A stretch of 64,000 nt of DNA from Hahellaceae bacterium. Its GTDB lineage: Bacteria; Pseudomonadota; Gammaproteobacteria; Pseudomonadales; Oleiphilaceae. The stretch spans positions 17,125-81,124 of the forward strand of contig JADGDV010000014.1 in assembly GCA_016744695.1 (NCBI GenBank), in the 5' to 3' direction. Positions within the stretch are counted from its first letter, which is position 1. Every line of letters starts with the position of its first letter. The notes beneath the pieces were generated by a model that had not been told where the DNA came from, did no database searches, and saw only the letters and a list, made by a program, of their open reading frames with translations. The position numbers and the translations under genes were made by a program. Below are positions 19,279-28,558 of this stretch, piece by piece.

Positions 19279-20639
19279 GCGTGAGCCATCTCAAGTTCGT
19301 GTGACTTTTTTTTCAACCTGATGAATGCCAAGCCTCCAGCCATTATATTGGCTACCATAACGCCAACAAATACCCCTTTAATTTGCCAAAAATAAGACCC
19401 TATTAAAGCCAGTGGCACCATTAAAATAAAGAGACGGGTAAATACTAGCGCAGCAGCGATTTTAGGTTGATGAAATGCATTGTAAGTTGCACTGGCGGTG
19501 ATCATCAGTCCCATGCCTGCATAGCTGATAGGGATGATCCATAAAAAGGTTTGTGTCAGTTGAATCACTTCTTCATTATTAGAGAATAGTCTTGAAATAA
19601 TCGGTGCGCTAATCGCTAAGAGTAGACATATGCCAGCCCCCCAGAATAAAGCGAATTTAATGGTAAACTGAATGCTTTCATTCACTCTATTATATTTATT
19701 AGCACCACGGTTCTGCCCAATAAAAGGCACTAATACAGATGATAAGGCCATGACGCCAATCATAGCTAAAGATTCTATTCGTGTACCAACGCCTAGAGCC
19801 GCAACGGCTGAGTCTCCATAGCTTGCCGCGACATGAGTCAATATACCTATGGCTAAAGGTGCCATCATATTGGTTGTAGCAGCGGGAAGGGCAAGTTTGA
19901 ATAATGAGCGCCAAGAGTGCAGCACCTCTTCTAGGCGTGGCATCGTAAATGACACCATTTTTTCTCTATGAACTAATATCCACATTCCGAACACTAAGGC
20001 CATAGAGTAAGAAATGAGGGTAGCAATAGCCGCCCCTGTTAATTCAAGCCTTGGAAAAGGCCCTATTCCGAAAATGAGTAATGGATCTAATACAACATTC
20101 ACCCCAGCAGCGACCATCATTACACGGCTTGGGGTTTTAGTATCACCAGAGGCTCTAATTGCGCTATTACCCACCATGGGGATCACCACCAAACCAACGC
20201 CAATAAACCATACCGACATATAAGGGTGAAGTAGCTCAATCTGTTGTGGTGTGGCGCCTAATGCAGTAAAAATTGGGTTTATGGCAAGGTAGCCACCGAG
20301 TGCAACCAGTAGCACAAGAATAAACGCTAATAAGAGGCAGTCGGTCGTTAAACGTTTAACTTTGTCGTGATTGCCTGAACCAATGGCTTGTGAAACTAAA
20401 GCCGAGGTGCCTATGCTCAGGCCCAGCGCGAGGCTGATGACCAGCATGGTGACAGGGAAGGTAAAACTGATAGCAGCTAGCTCTTTAGCGCCTAATTGGC
20501 CAACATAAAACGTATCAACGACATTGAAGAGTATAATGGATACAATTCCGATCGCCATATGGCGGGATAATGTGATGAGTATTTTATCTACGGGGCCTTG
20601 AGTCAGGCGAGCGGAAGATTTACGGGTATTTTTAGTCAT
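19275..20639 (-). CDS. MATE family efflux transporter
   Basis: An inner-membrane antiporter of the multidrug and toxic compound extrusion family. The protein of about 454 residues has about twelve hydrophobic segments arranged as two similar halves. Family landmarks include SRHMAIGIVSIILFNVVDTF near the N-terminus, FPVTMLVISLALGLSIG, GSGNHDKV between helices and FIGQNRGANKYNRV in the second half. I chose the ATG at 20639; a GTG codon directly before it (20642) would add one residue. The gene overlaps the mutarotase gene by four bases. The transported substrate cannot be told from sequence. Confidence 0.93.
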   Translation of the reverse strand: MTKNTRKSSARLTQGPVDKILITLSRHMAIGIVSIILFNVVDTFYVGQLGAKELAAISFTFPVTMLVISLALGLSIGTSALVSQAIGSGNHDKVKRLTTDCLLLAFILVLLVALGGYLAINPIFTALGATPQQIELLHPYMSVWFIGVGLVVIPMVGNSAIRASGDTKTPSRVMMVAAGVNVVLDPLLIFGIGPFPRLELTGAAIATLISYSMALVFGMWILVHREKMVSFTMPRLEEVLHSWRSLFKLALPAATTNMMAPLAIGILTHVAASYGDSAVAALGVGTRIESLAMIGVMALSSVLVPFIGQNRGANKYNRVNESIQFTIKFALFWGAGICLLLAISAPIISRLFSNNEEVIQLTQTFLWIIPISYAGMGLMITASATYNAFHQPKIAAALVFTRLFILMVPLALIGSYFWQIKGVFVGVMVANIMAGGLAFIRLKKKSHELEMAHA

Positions 20640-20684
20640 CACGCAAGTATACGCTACCTGCGCAACAACATAACTATTTAAGCG

Positions 20685-21209
20685 TTATCTCTGTGCCAAT
20701 TGTTGCTCTTTAACGTGATTATTCAAGTTCGCTCTAAATGTTATTAGCTCACCAATTTGGTCTTTAATGGTTTGCAGCTTATTTTGGTCTTTAATTTTAT
20801 TTTTGGTATAAAGGTTTAACGCTTGATATTGGCGGCTGGCTTGCCAGAAAATGGTGCTGGGTTCAATAAACTGAGTAAAGTCTTTGCAAGATACCCCTTC
20901 GTTGCCGGTGCTCATGGATGCTTGGCAGTCTTTGGATTTTTCCCATGCATCGTTAATAATGGCCGCCACTTTATCTACGCGACTATCAAGAGGGCCGTTG
21001 AGTGATATTGGCCTTTTGTATTGATTTAGGCCTACATTCCCTTCCCACCAATTAACTTTTTGAAGATCAGGGATCATTCGGATGTTTTTATTAACGTCAC
21101 TGCAGGGAGTATCAGAATAAATGGTTCGCTGGTTTACTTCACAGGTATAAATGTCAGCTACTGCATTGCTTGATAAAACACTCAGGAGTACTACTGTGGA
21201 AACTCTCAT
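20685..21209 (-). CDS. Exported DUF4124-containing protein
   Basis: A 174-residue protein with a signal peptide at residues 1-18 (cut after AVA) followed by the short DUF4124 pattern IYTCEVNQRTIYSDTPC. That domain is found at the N-terminus of many proteobacterial periplasmic proteins of unknown function. The C-terminal half is helical and charged. It probably acts in the periplasm. It precedes the MATE gene by 45 bases on the same strand, so cotranscription is possible. No function can be given. Confidence 0.8.
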   Translation of the reverse strand: MRVSTVVLLSVLSSNAVADIYTCEVNQRTIYSDTPCSDVNKNIRMIPDLQKVNWWEGNVGLNQYKRPISLNGPLDSRVDKVAAIINDAWEKSKDCQASMSTGNEGVSCKDFTQFIEPSTIFWQASRQYQALNLYTKNKIKDQNKLQTIKDQIGELITFRANLNNHVKEQQLAQR

Positions 21210-21409
21210 GGGGTGCCTCTTTTCTGTTTTTATTATTGATAGTCTATTTTATAATTAAATTCAGGCAGTGATAGTACGAGGTTTTATTGTGTAAGAATAG
21301 TGCGTAGGTCAAAAAAATGACCAGATGTTCATATTTATTTTTATTGGAGCTTAACTTGATGGTATTTAAAGAGAATTAACTACTACCTTAGTCTTCTGAG
21401 TGTTTAAAA

Positions 21410-21700
21410 CTAATAGTCTAGCCAGTGCACTTTTACCCAGTCCCTTACTTCTCTTTGATGCATTGCTTCGCTAGTAATACCACATTTGATCATTTTTTCT
21501 AGTTTGATTGCATACTGTGCACCATCAAATTTCCAAATAGACATCAGTTCATTGATTAAGTAGAGCACTTCGTAGCCTTCTAATGGGTTGAAGGGGGTCT
21601 TGGTTAGAGGGCCAGAAATCTTAGGATCACTATCATGAAATTTATTCCAGTTATAGCTTTCTTGAAATATTAACTTATCTTTTAATAGCGAGTATTTCAC
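21410..21700 (-). CDS. Hypothetical protein, 96 residues
   Basis: I do not recognise this protein. It starts with GTG, has no signal peptide or membrane segment, and contains aromatic-rich ends (NWNKFHD and VRDWVKVHWLDY). Upstream is only a weak GGAT-type ribosome binding signal. It is isolated by about 200 bases on each side. Its length and reasonable codon composition favour a real gene, but a chance reading frame is possible. Confidence 0.5.
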   Translation of the reverse strand: MKYSLLKDKLIFQESYNWNKFHDSDPKISGPLTKTPFNPLEGYEVLYLINELMSIWKFDGAQYAIKLEKMIKCGITSEAMHQREVRDWVKVHWLDY

Positions 21701-21876
21701 TGATTATCCGTATATTTGAGGTGTTTTATTGTTGAGGGGATTTTAGCGTATTAAGTTTTAAAATAAGATGGGCCTGCGGTTTCTATGTCGCAGTTATTTT
21801 ATGAAAAGTCTTATTTGCTTGGTTGGCGTGGCAGTTATTTTTAGTGCCTTTAGTTGAGTAGTCACTTGAAAAGATG

Positions 21877-21909
21877 ATGGCCTATCCATTTTCTGCAAGC
21901 ATAGGCCAT
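21877..21909 (-). terminator. Hairpin after the acyl-CoA dehydrogenase operon
   Basis: A 9-bp perfect stem ATGGCCTAT / ATAGGCCAT with a 15-base loop lies 8 bases beyond the stop of the dehydrogenase gene at 21918. The T-run following it on the minus strand is short and displaced, so termination is likely but not certain. Confidence 0.5.
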
Positions 21910-21917
21910 TTTGACAG

Positions 21918-23129
21918 CTATTTTAGTTCACTTGAATTTTTATTTAGCATGCGTCTTGCCACAATAAGTTGCTGGATTTGTTGAGTACCTTCAAAAATAT
22001 CTAGTATTTTAGAGTCTCTAGCCCATTTCTCTAATAAGTGGGATTGGTCGTAGCCAACAGTAGAACAAAGTTCGGCACACTTAAGTGTGACCTGGTTTGC
22101 TGTTCTTCCTGCTTTTGCTTTGGCCATAGAGGCTTCCTTTGAATTAGGTAAACCGTTGTCGGCCATCCAGGCTGCTTTTATTGTGAGCAGGCGTGCAGCC
22201 TCCAAATCAGCCTCCATTCTATAGAGCTCTGCCTCGCAGGCAAGAGAGTTATTAATAGCGGTTGAATAGTCTGCAGCAACACCTGATGATTTTAATAGGG
22301 ACTGGGTTAACTCTATAGATGCGCGAGCGAGTCCTACGGCCATAGCAGCCACCACGGGCCGAGTGTTATCAAAGGTTTGCATAACACCGCCGAAACCTTT
22401 TTGAGTATCGATCTCTGGGTTACCCAACAAATTGCCTTTAGGTATACGGCAATTTTCGAAACGAATAGTGGCTGTATCTGATGCTTTGATTCCTAGTTTT
22501 TTATCTAGGCGAACCAGTTCCATGCCAGGTGTGCCTTTTTCAATAACAAATGACTTTATGGCTGCGCGGCCAAGTGATTTGTTGAGAGTGGCCCAAACTA
22601 CAATCGCTTCACAGCGTCCACCTGCTGTGATAAATATTTTTTCGCCATTAATAATATAGTCATCACCATCAAGTGTGGCGGTGGTTGTGATATTGGCTGA
22701 ATCGGAGCCTGCATCAGGTTCTGTAATCGCCATGGCTGCCCAAGTGTTTTTATAACGCTCAAGTTGTTCTTGATTGGCTACTGCTGCAATAGCGGCATTT
22801 CCAAGACCTTGGCGAGGAAGGCTTAGTGCCAACCCTACATCACCCCAGCAAAGTTCAGTTAGCCCAAGTACCGTAGCCATATTACTTCCATTTCTAATAC
22901 TGGCCGTATCTGTACTATTATTTTCTTGTTTTAGCTTTGCTGCACCGGCTCCGCCACTCAAGTCACCATCATTCATTCCATCCATAATGGATGCGAGCAT
23001 ATCTAGTTCTACCGGATACTCATGTTCTGCAATATCGTATTTACGAGAAATCGGTCTGAAAACTTCAATAGCCACTTGCTGGGCTTGATTAATGAGCGTG
23101 TTAAATTTCTTTGGAATTTCAAAATTCAT
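21918..23129 (-). CDS. Acyl-CoA dehydrogenase (complete active site)
   Basis: An FAD enzyme for the first step of fatty acid beta-oxidation. The 403-residue sequence has the family middle domain (MAITEPDAGSDSANI, then INGEKIFITAGG) and the C-terminal four-helix domain, with ILDIFEGTQQIQQ near the end. Glu380 of that motif is the expected catalytic base. An AGGAAG ribosome binding site precedes the ATG. It follows the 438-residue dehydrogenase gene by 40 bases, so the two probably form an operon and may act as a pair or on sequential substrates. Chain length or branching preference is not visible. Confidence 0.93.
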   Translation of the reverse strand: MNFEIPKKFNTLINQAQQVAIEVFRPISRKYDIAEHEYPVELDMLASIMDGMNDGDLSGGAGAAKLKQENNSTDTASIRNGSNMATVLGLTELCWGDVGLALSLPRQGLGNAAIAAVANQEQLERYKNTWAAMAITEPDAGSDSANITTTATLDGDDYIINGEKIFITAGGRCEAIVVWATLNKSLGRAAIKSFVIEKGTPGMELVRLDKKLGIKASDTATIRFENCRIPKGNLLGNPEIDTQKGFGGVMQTFDNTRPVVAAMAVGLARASIELTQSLLKSSGVAADYSTAINNSLACEAELYRMEADLEAARLLTIKAAWMADNGLPNSKEASMAKAKAGRTANQVTLKCAELCSTVGYDQSHLLEKWARDSKILDIFEGTQQIQQLIVARRMLNKNSSELK

Positions 23130-23169
23130 GCTTACTTCCTGTAATTACACATTTGTATTTACTTATCAC

Positions 23170-24486
23170 TTAAACATGCAGCCCATAAAGAATAGCGATG
23201 GCTCTCATATCTCTATACCAGCGCTCTACAGGGTGATCTTTAATAAAACCGTGCCCGCCTAATAATTGAACGCCATTGGTGCCTATTTCCATCGCTTTGT
23301 CAGAGCATAATACTTTTGCAAGGTAGGCTTCTCTATGAAATGGGAGCCCTTGGTCAGCTCTGGATGCCGCTCTGTAAGTTAGCAGGTGCATGCTTTCAAG
23401 CTCTATGCCAATATTGGCAATCATAAATGCAACGGATTGTCGGTGGCTAATCGGTTCACCAAAAGCGGTTCGTTCATTGCAATAGTTAACCACATAATCT
23501 TGAATTGCCTGGGCGCAACCAATCGAAAGAGCGCACCAAGCGAGGTTGGCAAGATCAATAAAGGTTTGATAGCAGAAGTTGTCATCACCCAATAAGGCAT
23601 CTTCGGGAAGTTGCACATTATCAAAATCAATAGAGCATAGTTCGGCTGCTTTAAGCCCCATATTGTGACTAGGGGTTATTGATATGCCTTTGAGAGCACT
23701 ATTGACGATAAATAGCTTCGGTTGCCCATTTGGGGTGACGGCTGCTACTAATAAGAAATCAGCTTTGTCTCCTATAGCAACGGCGGTTTTTTTGCCATTG
23801 AGTTTGTAACCATCGTTAGTGGGTATTACGTTAGTGGTAAGTCTGTCGGGTGTAAAAAGTGGCATTGGTTCGTTAATAGCAATTGTGGCATAAAGAGCCT
23901 GTGGCTTATCAAGTGACTTTATAATCGGTGTTAGCCAGCTTGTTTTTTGCTCTTCTGTACCCCACCTTGTTAAGGCATTAGCAGCACTCACTGTTGAAAG
24001 TAATGCGCAAGCTATCCCCATATCTCCATTGGCTAGAGACTCGGCTATTAATATATTGGTTAATACCGAGGGGGTATCAGAATAACCGCCATATTCTTCA
24101 GAGGCTGAATACGCGGCGAGGCCTAGTTCATTGGCTTGTTGATAAATAGCATCGGAGGCCTGCTCATCATTATCCGCCTGGTGAGCGGAGGGTCTAATGA
24201 CTTCGCTTGAAAATCGGTCAAGACTGTCTTTAATAAGCTGCTGTTCTTCAGATAATGAAAGATCAAAAAGTTCTGCCCCCTGTAGGTCTTTAGTCTCTGG
24301 TGGGGTGAAAAAATCTTTTGCCTGCTGCACTTTTGCGTTGGCAGATGAAAGAACTTGAAAACCAGCACGTGTAGAAACATAGGCGATTTTTTCAGCCGGT
24401 TTACGAAGTTTTAGTTTATTAACCAGTGGCGACCCAGCGAATTTATTGACGGCTGATAATGCCATGCCGATTTTATCTTTAGCCAT
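23170..24486 (-). CDS. Acyl-CoA dehydrogenase-like protein with altered C-terminus
   Basis: A 438-residue protein of the acyl-CoA dehydrogenase family. An N-terminal extension of about 75 residues precedes the usual LFDLSLSEEQQLIKDSLDRF start. The middle domain has AINEPMPLF and LNGKKTAVAIGDKADF in place of the usual TEPxAGSD segment, and the C-terminal domain has GVQLLGGHGFIKDHPVERW. It stops at RAIAILYGLHV, before the segment that in the neighbouring enzyme holds the EG catalytic motif. It may use a Glu elsewhere, as isovaleryl-CoA dehydrogenases do, or be a non-catalytic partner. It has an AAAGGA ribosome binding site and is 42 bases after the histidine kinase gene at 24529. Confidence 0.87.
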   Translation of the reverse strand: MAKDKIGMALSAVNKFAGSPLVNKLKLRKPAEKIAYVSTRAGFQVLSSANAKVQQAKDFFTPPETKDLQGAELFDLSLSEEQQLIKDSLDRFSSEVIRPSAHQADNDEQASDAIYQQANELGLAAYSASEEYGGYSDTPSVLTNILIAESLANGDMGIACALLSTVSAANALTRWGTEEQKTSWLTPIIKSLDKPQALYATIAINEPMPLFTPDRLTTNVIPTNDGYKLNGKKTAVAIGDKADFLLVAAVTPNGQPKLFIVNSALKGISITPSHNMGLKAAELCSIDFDNVQLPEDALLGDDNFCYQTFIDLANLAWCALSIGCAQAIQDYVVNYCNERTAFGEPISHRQSVAFMIANIGIELESMHLLTYRAASRADQGLPFHREAYLAKVLCSDKAMEIGTNGVQLLGGHGFIKDHPVERWYRDMRAIAILYGLHV

Positions 24487-24528
24487 TGGTTATTTTCCTT
24501 TCTTTCATTGTTACTTTCCCTGTTATTG

Positions 24529-25218
24529 TCAAGGTAGTCTGATACGAAAGATGCCTCCGTTCAGGTCCCCTCCATTTTCCAGTGTAATAGTGCCTACATT
24601 ATCACCTTGTTTGTGCATATGTGCCACTTGATAAGCAAAGTATAGTCCCAAACTTGTACTGCCTGTCTCGAAATCAATGCCCTTGAATATTTTGCCGGGT
24701 GCGTTGCACATTGATTCAGGGTAACCAGAGCCGTTATCTGCTATCTCGAATACAGTGTGATTATCTTCTTGGTAGGCTTTTAATATAATGGTGTCTTTTG
24801 TATAGCGAGCGGCATTGGTGAGTGTGTTATTAATGATGCCTGCAATCATATCTCGATCAAAGTAACCGACGAGGTCATCTTCACATACAATATTGAATTT
24901 TATTGAGCGAGATTGCAGCAGACCTTCATAACGCACCGCCTGTTCTTCAAGAAAATCGAGTACATAGTGTTCGTCAACATGTATGGATAATTTGTCATTC
25001 TCTAAACGGTAAACCCCCAAGAGTTGAATGAGATCATTGTTGACGCGTTCAGCTTCATATTGCAGAGTCGCAACTTTTCCTGATTTTTTCATTGCATCTG
25101 GAAGTTCTTCGTTAATCATTTCCAGAGAGTGGAGTAACATGCTTAAAGAGTTTTTCATATCGTGTACAGCAGATGCCATCACCATTGAAAAGTCAGGTTT
25201 AGTATGTTGTTCGGCCAT
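24529..25218 (-). CDS. Soluble histidine kinase
   Basis: A compact 229-residue kinase without sensor or membrane domain. The His region reads ASAVHDMKNSLSMLLH with His19 as the likely phospho-acceptor; the ATPase part has NNTLTNAARYT (N box), IADNGSGYP (G1) and TSLGLYFA (G2). With the dimerisation helix at the very N-terminus, it must receive its signal through partner proteins. It lies 25 bases after the REC-TPR gene and is the last of three same-strand signalling genes. An AGGAT ribosome binding site precedes the ATG. Confidence 0.88.
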   Translation of the reverse strand: MAEQHTKPDFSMVMASAVHDMKNSLSMLLHSLEMINEELPDAMKKSGKVATLQYEAERVNNDLIQLLGVYRLENDKLSIHVDEHYVLDFLEEQAVRYEGLLQSRSIKFNIVCEDDLVGYFDRDMIAGIINNTLTNAARYTKDTIILKAYQEDNHTVFEIADNGSGYPESMCNAPGKIFKGIDFETGSTSLGLYFAYQVAHMHKQGDNVGTITLENGGDLNGGIFRIRLP

Positions 25219-25243
25219 TGAATTTATCCTGTCTCTATTCTAG

Positions 25244-26884
25244 TTATAAGAGCGACACTTTCTTTGAAAGCGTGACAAAGCGTTTGTACTGCCGGTGTTG
25301 AGATGGAATATGTTTTACGTGATCAAGTATACTTTCTAAAAAAGGACGATTTACTTTAGCTGTACCCTGTTTTTCCATAAACTTGAGCGCTACCTGCACT
25401 AGGTTCAGGTTAAGGGCAGGGTGCTTTGGCGTTTCTTTTAATGCACTTTTGAAGGTTTCAATTGCCTTTTCTAGCTGACCTTCTTCAAATAATGTAATCC
25501 CTTTTTTGTTAAGCTCTCGCGCCTTGAATTTTTGTCGTAGGCTAACGGGTTCGTCAAGTAGTTCTTCAATACGGTTGATGGTTTTTGGATCACCTTCAAA
25601 GCGTTGTGCTAATTGATGTAGTACTTTTTCTGCACGCTCCGTTTCACCGAGCCTATAAAGTGTTTTTGCAAGCTCTATTCCCGTTTTTGCATTGATGCTT
25701 GATGCGTCAATTAATGATTCAGCTTTTGCAAAGGCTGCTTTAGAGGCTAATTCGTTATTTTGACCAATGTGAACTCTGGCTTCAATTAAACAGGCGTTCG
25801 CTTTTACTTCTTTATTATCGTATTTGCGGGTTGCCTTTTCTAATATGTCGATTGCTTCGTTAGCAAGGTCTGTCGCCTTTTCGCTTTGATCACCTTCACT
25901 TGCATCCGATAAACCGCGACCTAAATTTAAATAATTTTCTGCTGAGTCATGTACAGAATTATTTCCATGCTTTACGGTTGCCCTATAGGCGTTAATTTCA
26001 GATTCAATATCTTGGTTCGCATGGCATAGTAGGCCCAGTTGTTGCTGTCTGGGAATGGCTCTTGGAGAAATGGCTACGGCATCTTGTAGTGTATTTTGAG
26101 CGTATTTTCTTTTTCCTAGTTTTTCGTAGGCTGATGCTAGGTAGTCATAAGCTTCTAGATAGTCAGGGTTGTCAGAGATAACGGTTTTAAATTGTTCTAT
26201 GGCTTCTACAAATTGTTGCTGGCCCATTTGAACTTTACCTAAACCTAATCTGGCCCAGGCAATTTCACGTTTATTTAAGACATCATGGTATATTTTTTGT
26301 GAATGTGAGTAATCACCTGTTAAGTAATAAAGGTGGGCTAAGGTTTTATAGCACCAGCTTTGGTAACGACTACCTTTTTGGATTTCTTGAGTGCAGAGGG
26401 TGATTGCTTTCGGGTGGTTTTCAAGATCAAGTTCTTTGTTTATAGGGAGTAAAGCTTCACGTTGAAGTATGAGGTTATCCATCCTCTTCTGTAGTACAGC
26501 CTTTGTGATAGGTTTTGCTATATAGCCATCAGGCTGGTATTCCTTTGCGCCTACGACAATATCTTTTGAGGTTTCTGCGGTAATAAGAATGAATAAGCTG
26601 GTGTGTTTTAGTCGTTTTGTAAAGCGTAGCTCCTCTAATACTTGTTGGCCGTTTTGACCACTTCCCATATTAAAGTCGCACAATATAATGTCGTAGCGCT
26701 CATAGGTGCACTTTTGTACCGCATCTTTGCCGTTACTTATTACATCTATATGCTCTGCCCCAAAAGCGCGAATCATTTGTCTTACGGACATCCGAAAGCT
26801 TTCGAAATCATCCACAATCAGAAAGCGAAGCTTGCTGTACGCTTTGGGTAGAGCTGCTATTGCCTTAAGTTTGGCTAGACTCAA
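25244..26884 (-). CDS. Response regulator with TPR repeats
   Basis: A 546-residue cytoplasmic protein with a receiver domain (residues 18-140; FLIVDD and phospho-acceptor Asp70 in IILCDFNMG) followed by a long helical region of TPR repeats from about 160 to the end. Recognisable units include LAHLYYLTGDYSHSQKIYHD and FVEAIEQFKTVISDNPDYLEA. There is no DNA-binding or enzymatic output, so it probably works by protein contact, as do other REC-TPR proteins of marine gammaproteobacteria. Its ATG overlaps the stop of the preceding membrane-anchored REC gene by four bases, which implies coupled translation. Confidence 0.9.
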   Translation of the reverse strand: MSLAKLKAIAALPKAYSKLRFLIVDDFESFRMSVRQMIRAFGAEHIDVISNGKDAVQKCTYERYDIILCDFNMGSGQNGQQVLEELRFTKRLKHTSLFILITAETSKDIVVGAKEYQPDGYIAKPITKAVLQKRMDNLILQREALLPINKELDLENHPKAITLCTQEIQKGSRYQSWCYKTLAHLYYLTGDYSHSQKIYHDVLNKREIAWARLGLGKVQMGQQQFVEAIEQFKTVISDNPDYLEAYDYLASAYEKLGKRKYAQNTLQDAVAISPRAIPRQQQLGLLCHANQDIESEINAYRATVKHGNNSVHDSAENYLNLGRGLSDASEGDQSEKATDLANEAIDILEKATRKYDNKEVKANACLIEARVHIGQNNELASKAAFAKAESLIDASSINAKTGIELAKTLYRLGETERAEKVLHQLAQRFEGDPKTINRIEELLDEPVSLRQKFKARELNKKGITLFEEGQLEKAIETFKSALKETPKHPALNLNLVQVALKFMEKQGTAKVNRPFLESILDHVKHIPSQHRQYKRFVTLSKKVSLL

Positions 26885-27648
26885 GTTCTTGTTTCCAACA
26901 GATCGATAATTTCTTGAATGAGACTGTGCATCACATTAATACGATTATCAAAAAGGCCGATGATGGTTTCAATCTGGTTTAGCTCTAACCAGGCTGCAAT
27001 GCCAAGAAATAATGCTACGGTAATGCCAATGAGAGCGAAGCGATTAGTTGAAAACAACCCAACGTTCTTTTTTTCAACAATTTTAGACTGATTTATCTTA
27101 TTTGAGACATCATGCTTTAATTGACGAAACTCTTCATGGAGCTCTTCATAAGCCGTTTCGACTGTGGATAGGCGGCCGGTAAGTTTTCGCAGTTGTTCTT
27201 GGTTGTTGTCAGTTTGATTTTCGTTACTTGAATGAGATTGCTCTAGTTCGGCAATATCTTGCTCTTGTTCTTGCACTTCGCGTAGGCAGAGTCTATCGAG
27301 CATCAAATACAGTTTCTCACGGTCAAACTGTTTTGAAATTACGCCTACGGCCCCTAATTTATGTGCTTCTTTATAGTATTGAAGCGCGTTTTGGGATGTA
27401 TACATGATTGCAGGGATTGTTTTTGTTGCTTTGTTTTTCTTGAGTTCGGCTAATGTTTCGAAGCCATTCATGCCAGGCATAATATGATCAAGAAAAATAA
27501 AATCAGGTTTAAAATGCTTAAGTTGCTCAAGTGCATCTTCTCCTGAAACAGCTTCCTTGCATGCTATTCCAATATTACGAAGCACTTTTGATAACAATAA
27601 GCGAGCGGTAGATGAGTCATCTACGACAAGAGCAGTTTTTTGCGACAC
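26881..27648 (-). CDS. Membrane-anchored receiver-domain protein
   Basis: This 255-residue protein begins with a receiver domain (residues 4-120; VVDDSST, phospho-acceptor Asp54 in FIFLDHIMPG, Lys in VISKQF), continues with a strongly charged coiled coil (about 125-195) and ends with one transmembrane segment near residues 203-223 (FALIGITVALFLGIAAWL) and a short tail. That layout is unusual: the receiver is tethered to the inner membrane from its C-terminal side. The start is GTG, with an AAGAG ribosome binding site. It is the first gene of the operon with the REC-TPR protein and the soluble kinase, which suggests a local phosphorelay. Confidence 0.88.
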   Translation of the reverse strand: MSQKTALVVDDSSTARLLLSKVLRNIGIACKEAVSGEDALEQLKHFKPDFIFLDHIMPGMNGFETLAELKKNKATKTIPAIMYTSQNALQYYKEAHKLGAVGVISKQFDREKLYLMLDRLCLREVQEQEQDIAELEQSHSSNENQTDNNQEQLRKLTGRLSTVETAYEELHEEFRQLKHDVSNKINQSKIVEKKNVGLFSTNRFALIGITVALFLGIAAWLELNQIETIIGLFDNRINVMHSLIQEIIDLLETRT

Positions 27649-27858
27649 AATTAAACTCTTTTTATTAGTCTGTGTTTCAGGGGGTATTTTTATTTCAGAA
27701 TCACGTTAATTGTAGCAACTTACGAAGTAAGTGGTAGTATGTTTATGTGTTGAAATACAGTAATTTAAAAAAGAAACGTTCAATTAGTGATCTACGTACG
27801 AAAAATGACTTTTGTGAACGCTTGCTAATTAGACTTTAACGACAAGGAGAAGATAACA

Positions 27859-28368
27859 ATGAAACGACGGAGTGCATTACTCTTAATAAGTTTAGCTTTG
27901 TGTGCAACAACACTTACAGGTTGTGGTTTGGGCTGGGGATTATCTGCAGTGAGCTATGGTGCCTTTCAGGTTAGCCTGGTTGCAGAAGATGTAAGGGAAA
28001 GGGCTGAAGCGAGTAATGCGATGGAACCTGATTTGATTGATACATCAATTGAGGCGATTAGCACGGATAAAGTACTTGATGCTGAACAGGCTTATTTGCA
28101 CCTTTATGAGGATAAGTCTTACCCAGATAATGTACGGGCACAGGCCTTGTATCAGAATGGTTTAATGTACAGTGTACCAACGCATAAAAGTTACAACAAA
28201 GAACGCGCATTAATGTATTTTGAGAAAGTCTTAGAAGAGTTTCCTCACTCAGATAAAAACCTTGAGGTAAGTCAGCGTATTGCCGAGCTTCAGGACCCGA
28301 ATAGTAAGAAGAGGCATTATGAATCTAATAAAATGTTATTGATTCAAAAACCTGCGCCTGCTCAGTAA
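27859..28368 (+). CDS. Lipoprotein with TPR-like region
   Basis: A 169-residue lipoprotein. The signal peptide ends in the lipobox LTGC with Cys22, followed by GLGWGLSAVSYGAFQ. The mature part has helical repeat-like segments (DAEQAYLHLYEDKSYPDNVRAQA and ERALMYFEKVLEEFPHSDKN in the same register as TPR-type proteins). It is probably anchored in the outer membrane, because the residue after Cys is Gly rather than Asp. A strong AAGGAGA ribosome binding site precedes the ATG. It is divergent from the signalling operon at 27648. I do not recognise a named family. Confidence 0.8.
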   Translation: MKRRSALLLISLALCATTLTGCGLGWGLSAVSYGAFQVSLVAEDVRERAEASNAMEPDLIDTSIEAISTDKVLDAEQAYLHLYEDKSYPDNVRAQALYQNGLMYSVPTHKSYNKERALMYFEKVLEEFPHSDKNLEVSQRIAELQDPNSKKRHYESNKMLLIQKPAPAQ

Positions 28369-28558
28369 CTTTTATTGCATAGCAAAAATATGCCTAAATC
28401 CTGGTTGTCATCTTGCCAGTGGTTTTCAATGATTAGCTCAAGGTCTGGGCTAATCGGCATTATGAATGCTACCTCCTTCTTGTACGTACTACTTGTAATC
28501 TATTTTTATGCCCTCATATGTAGGTTCTTTGAAAATAGATCTGAACGGAGATTAGCAA

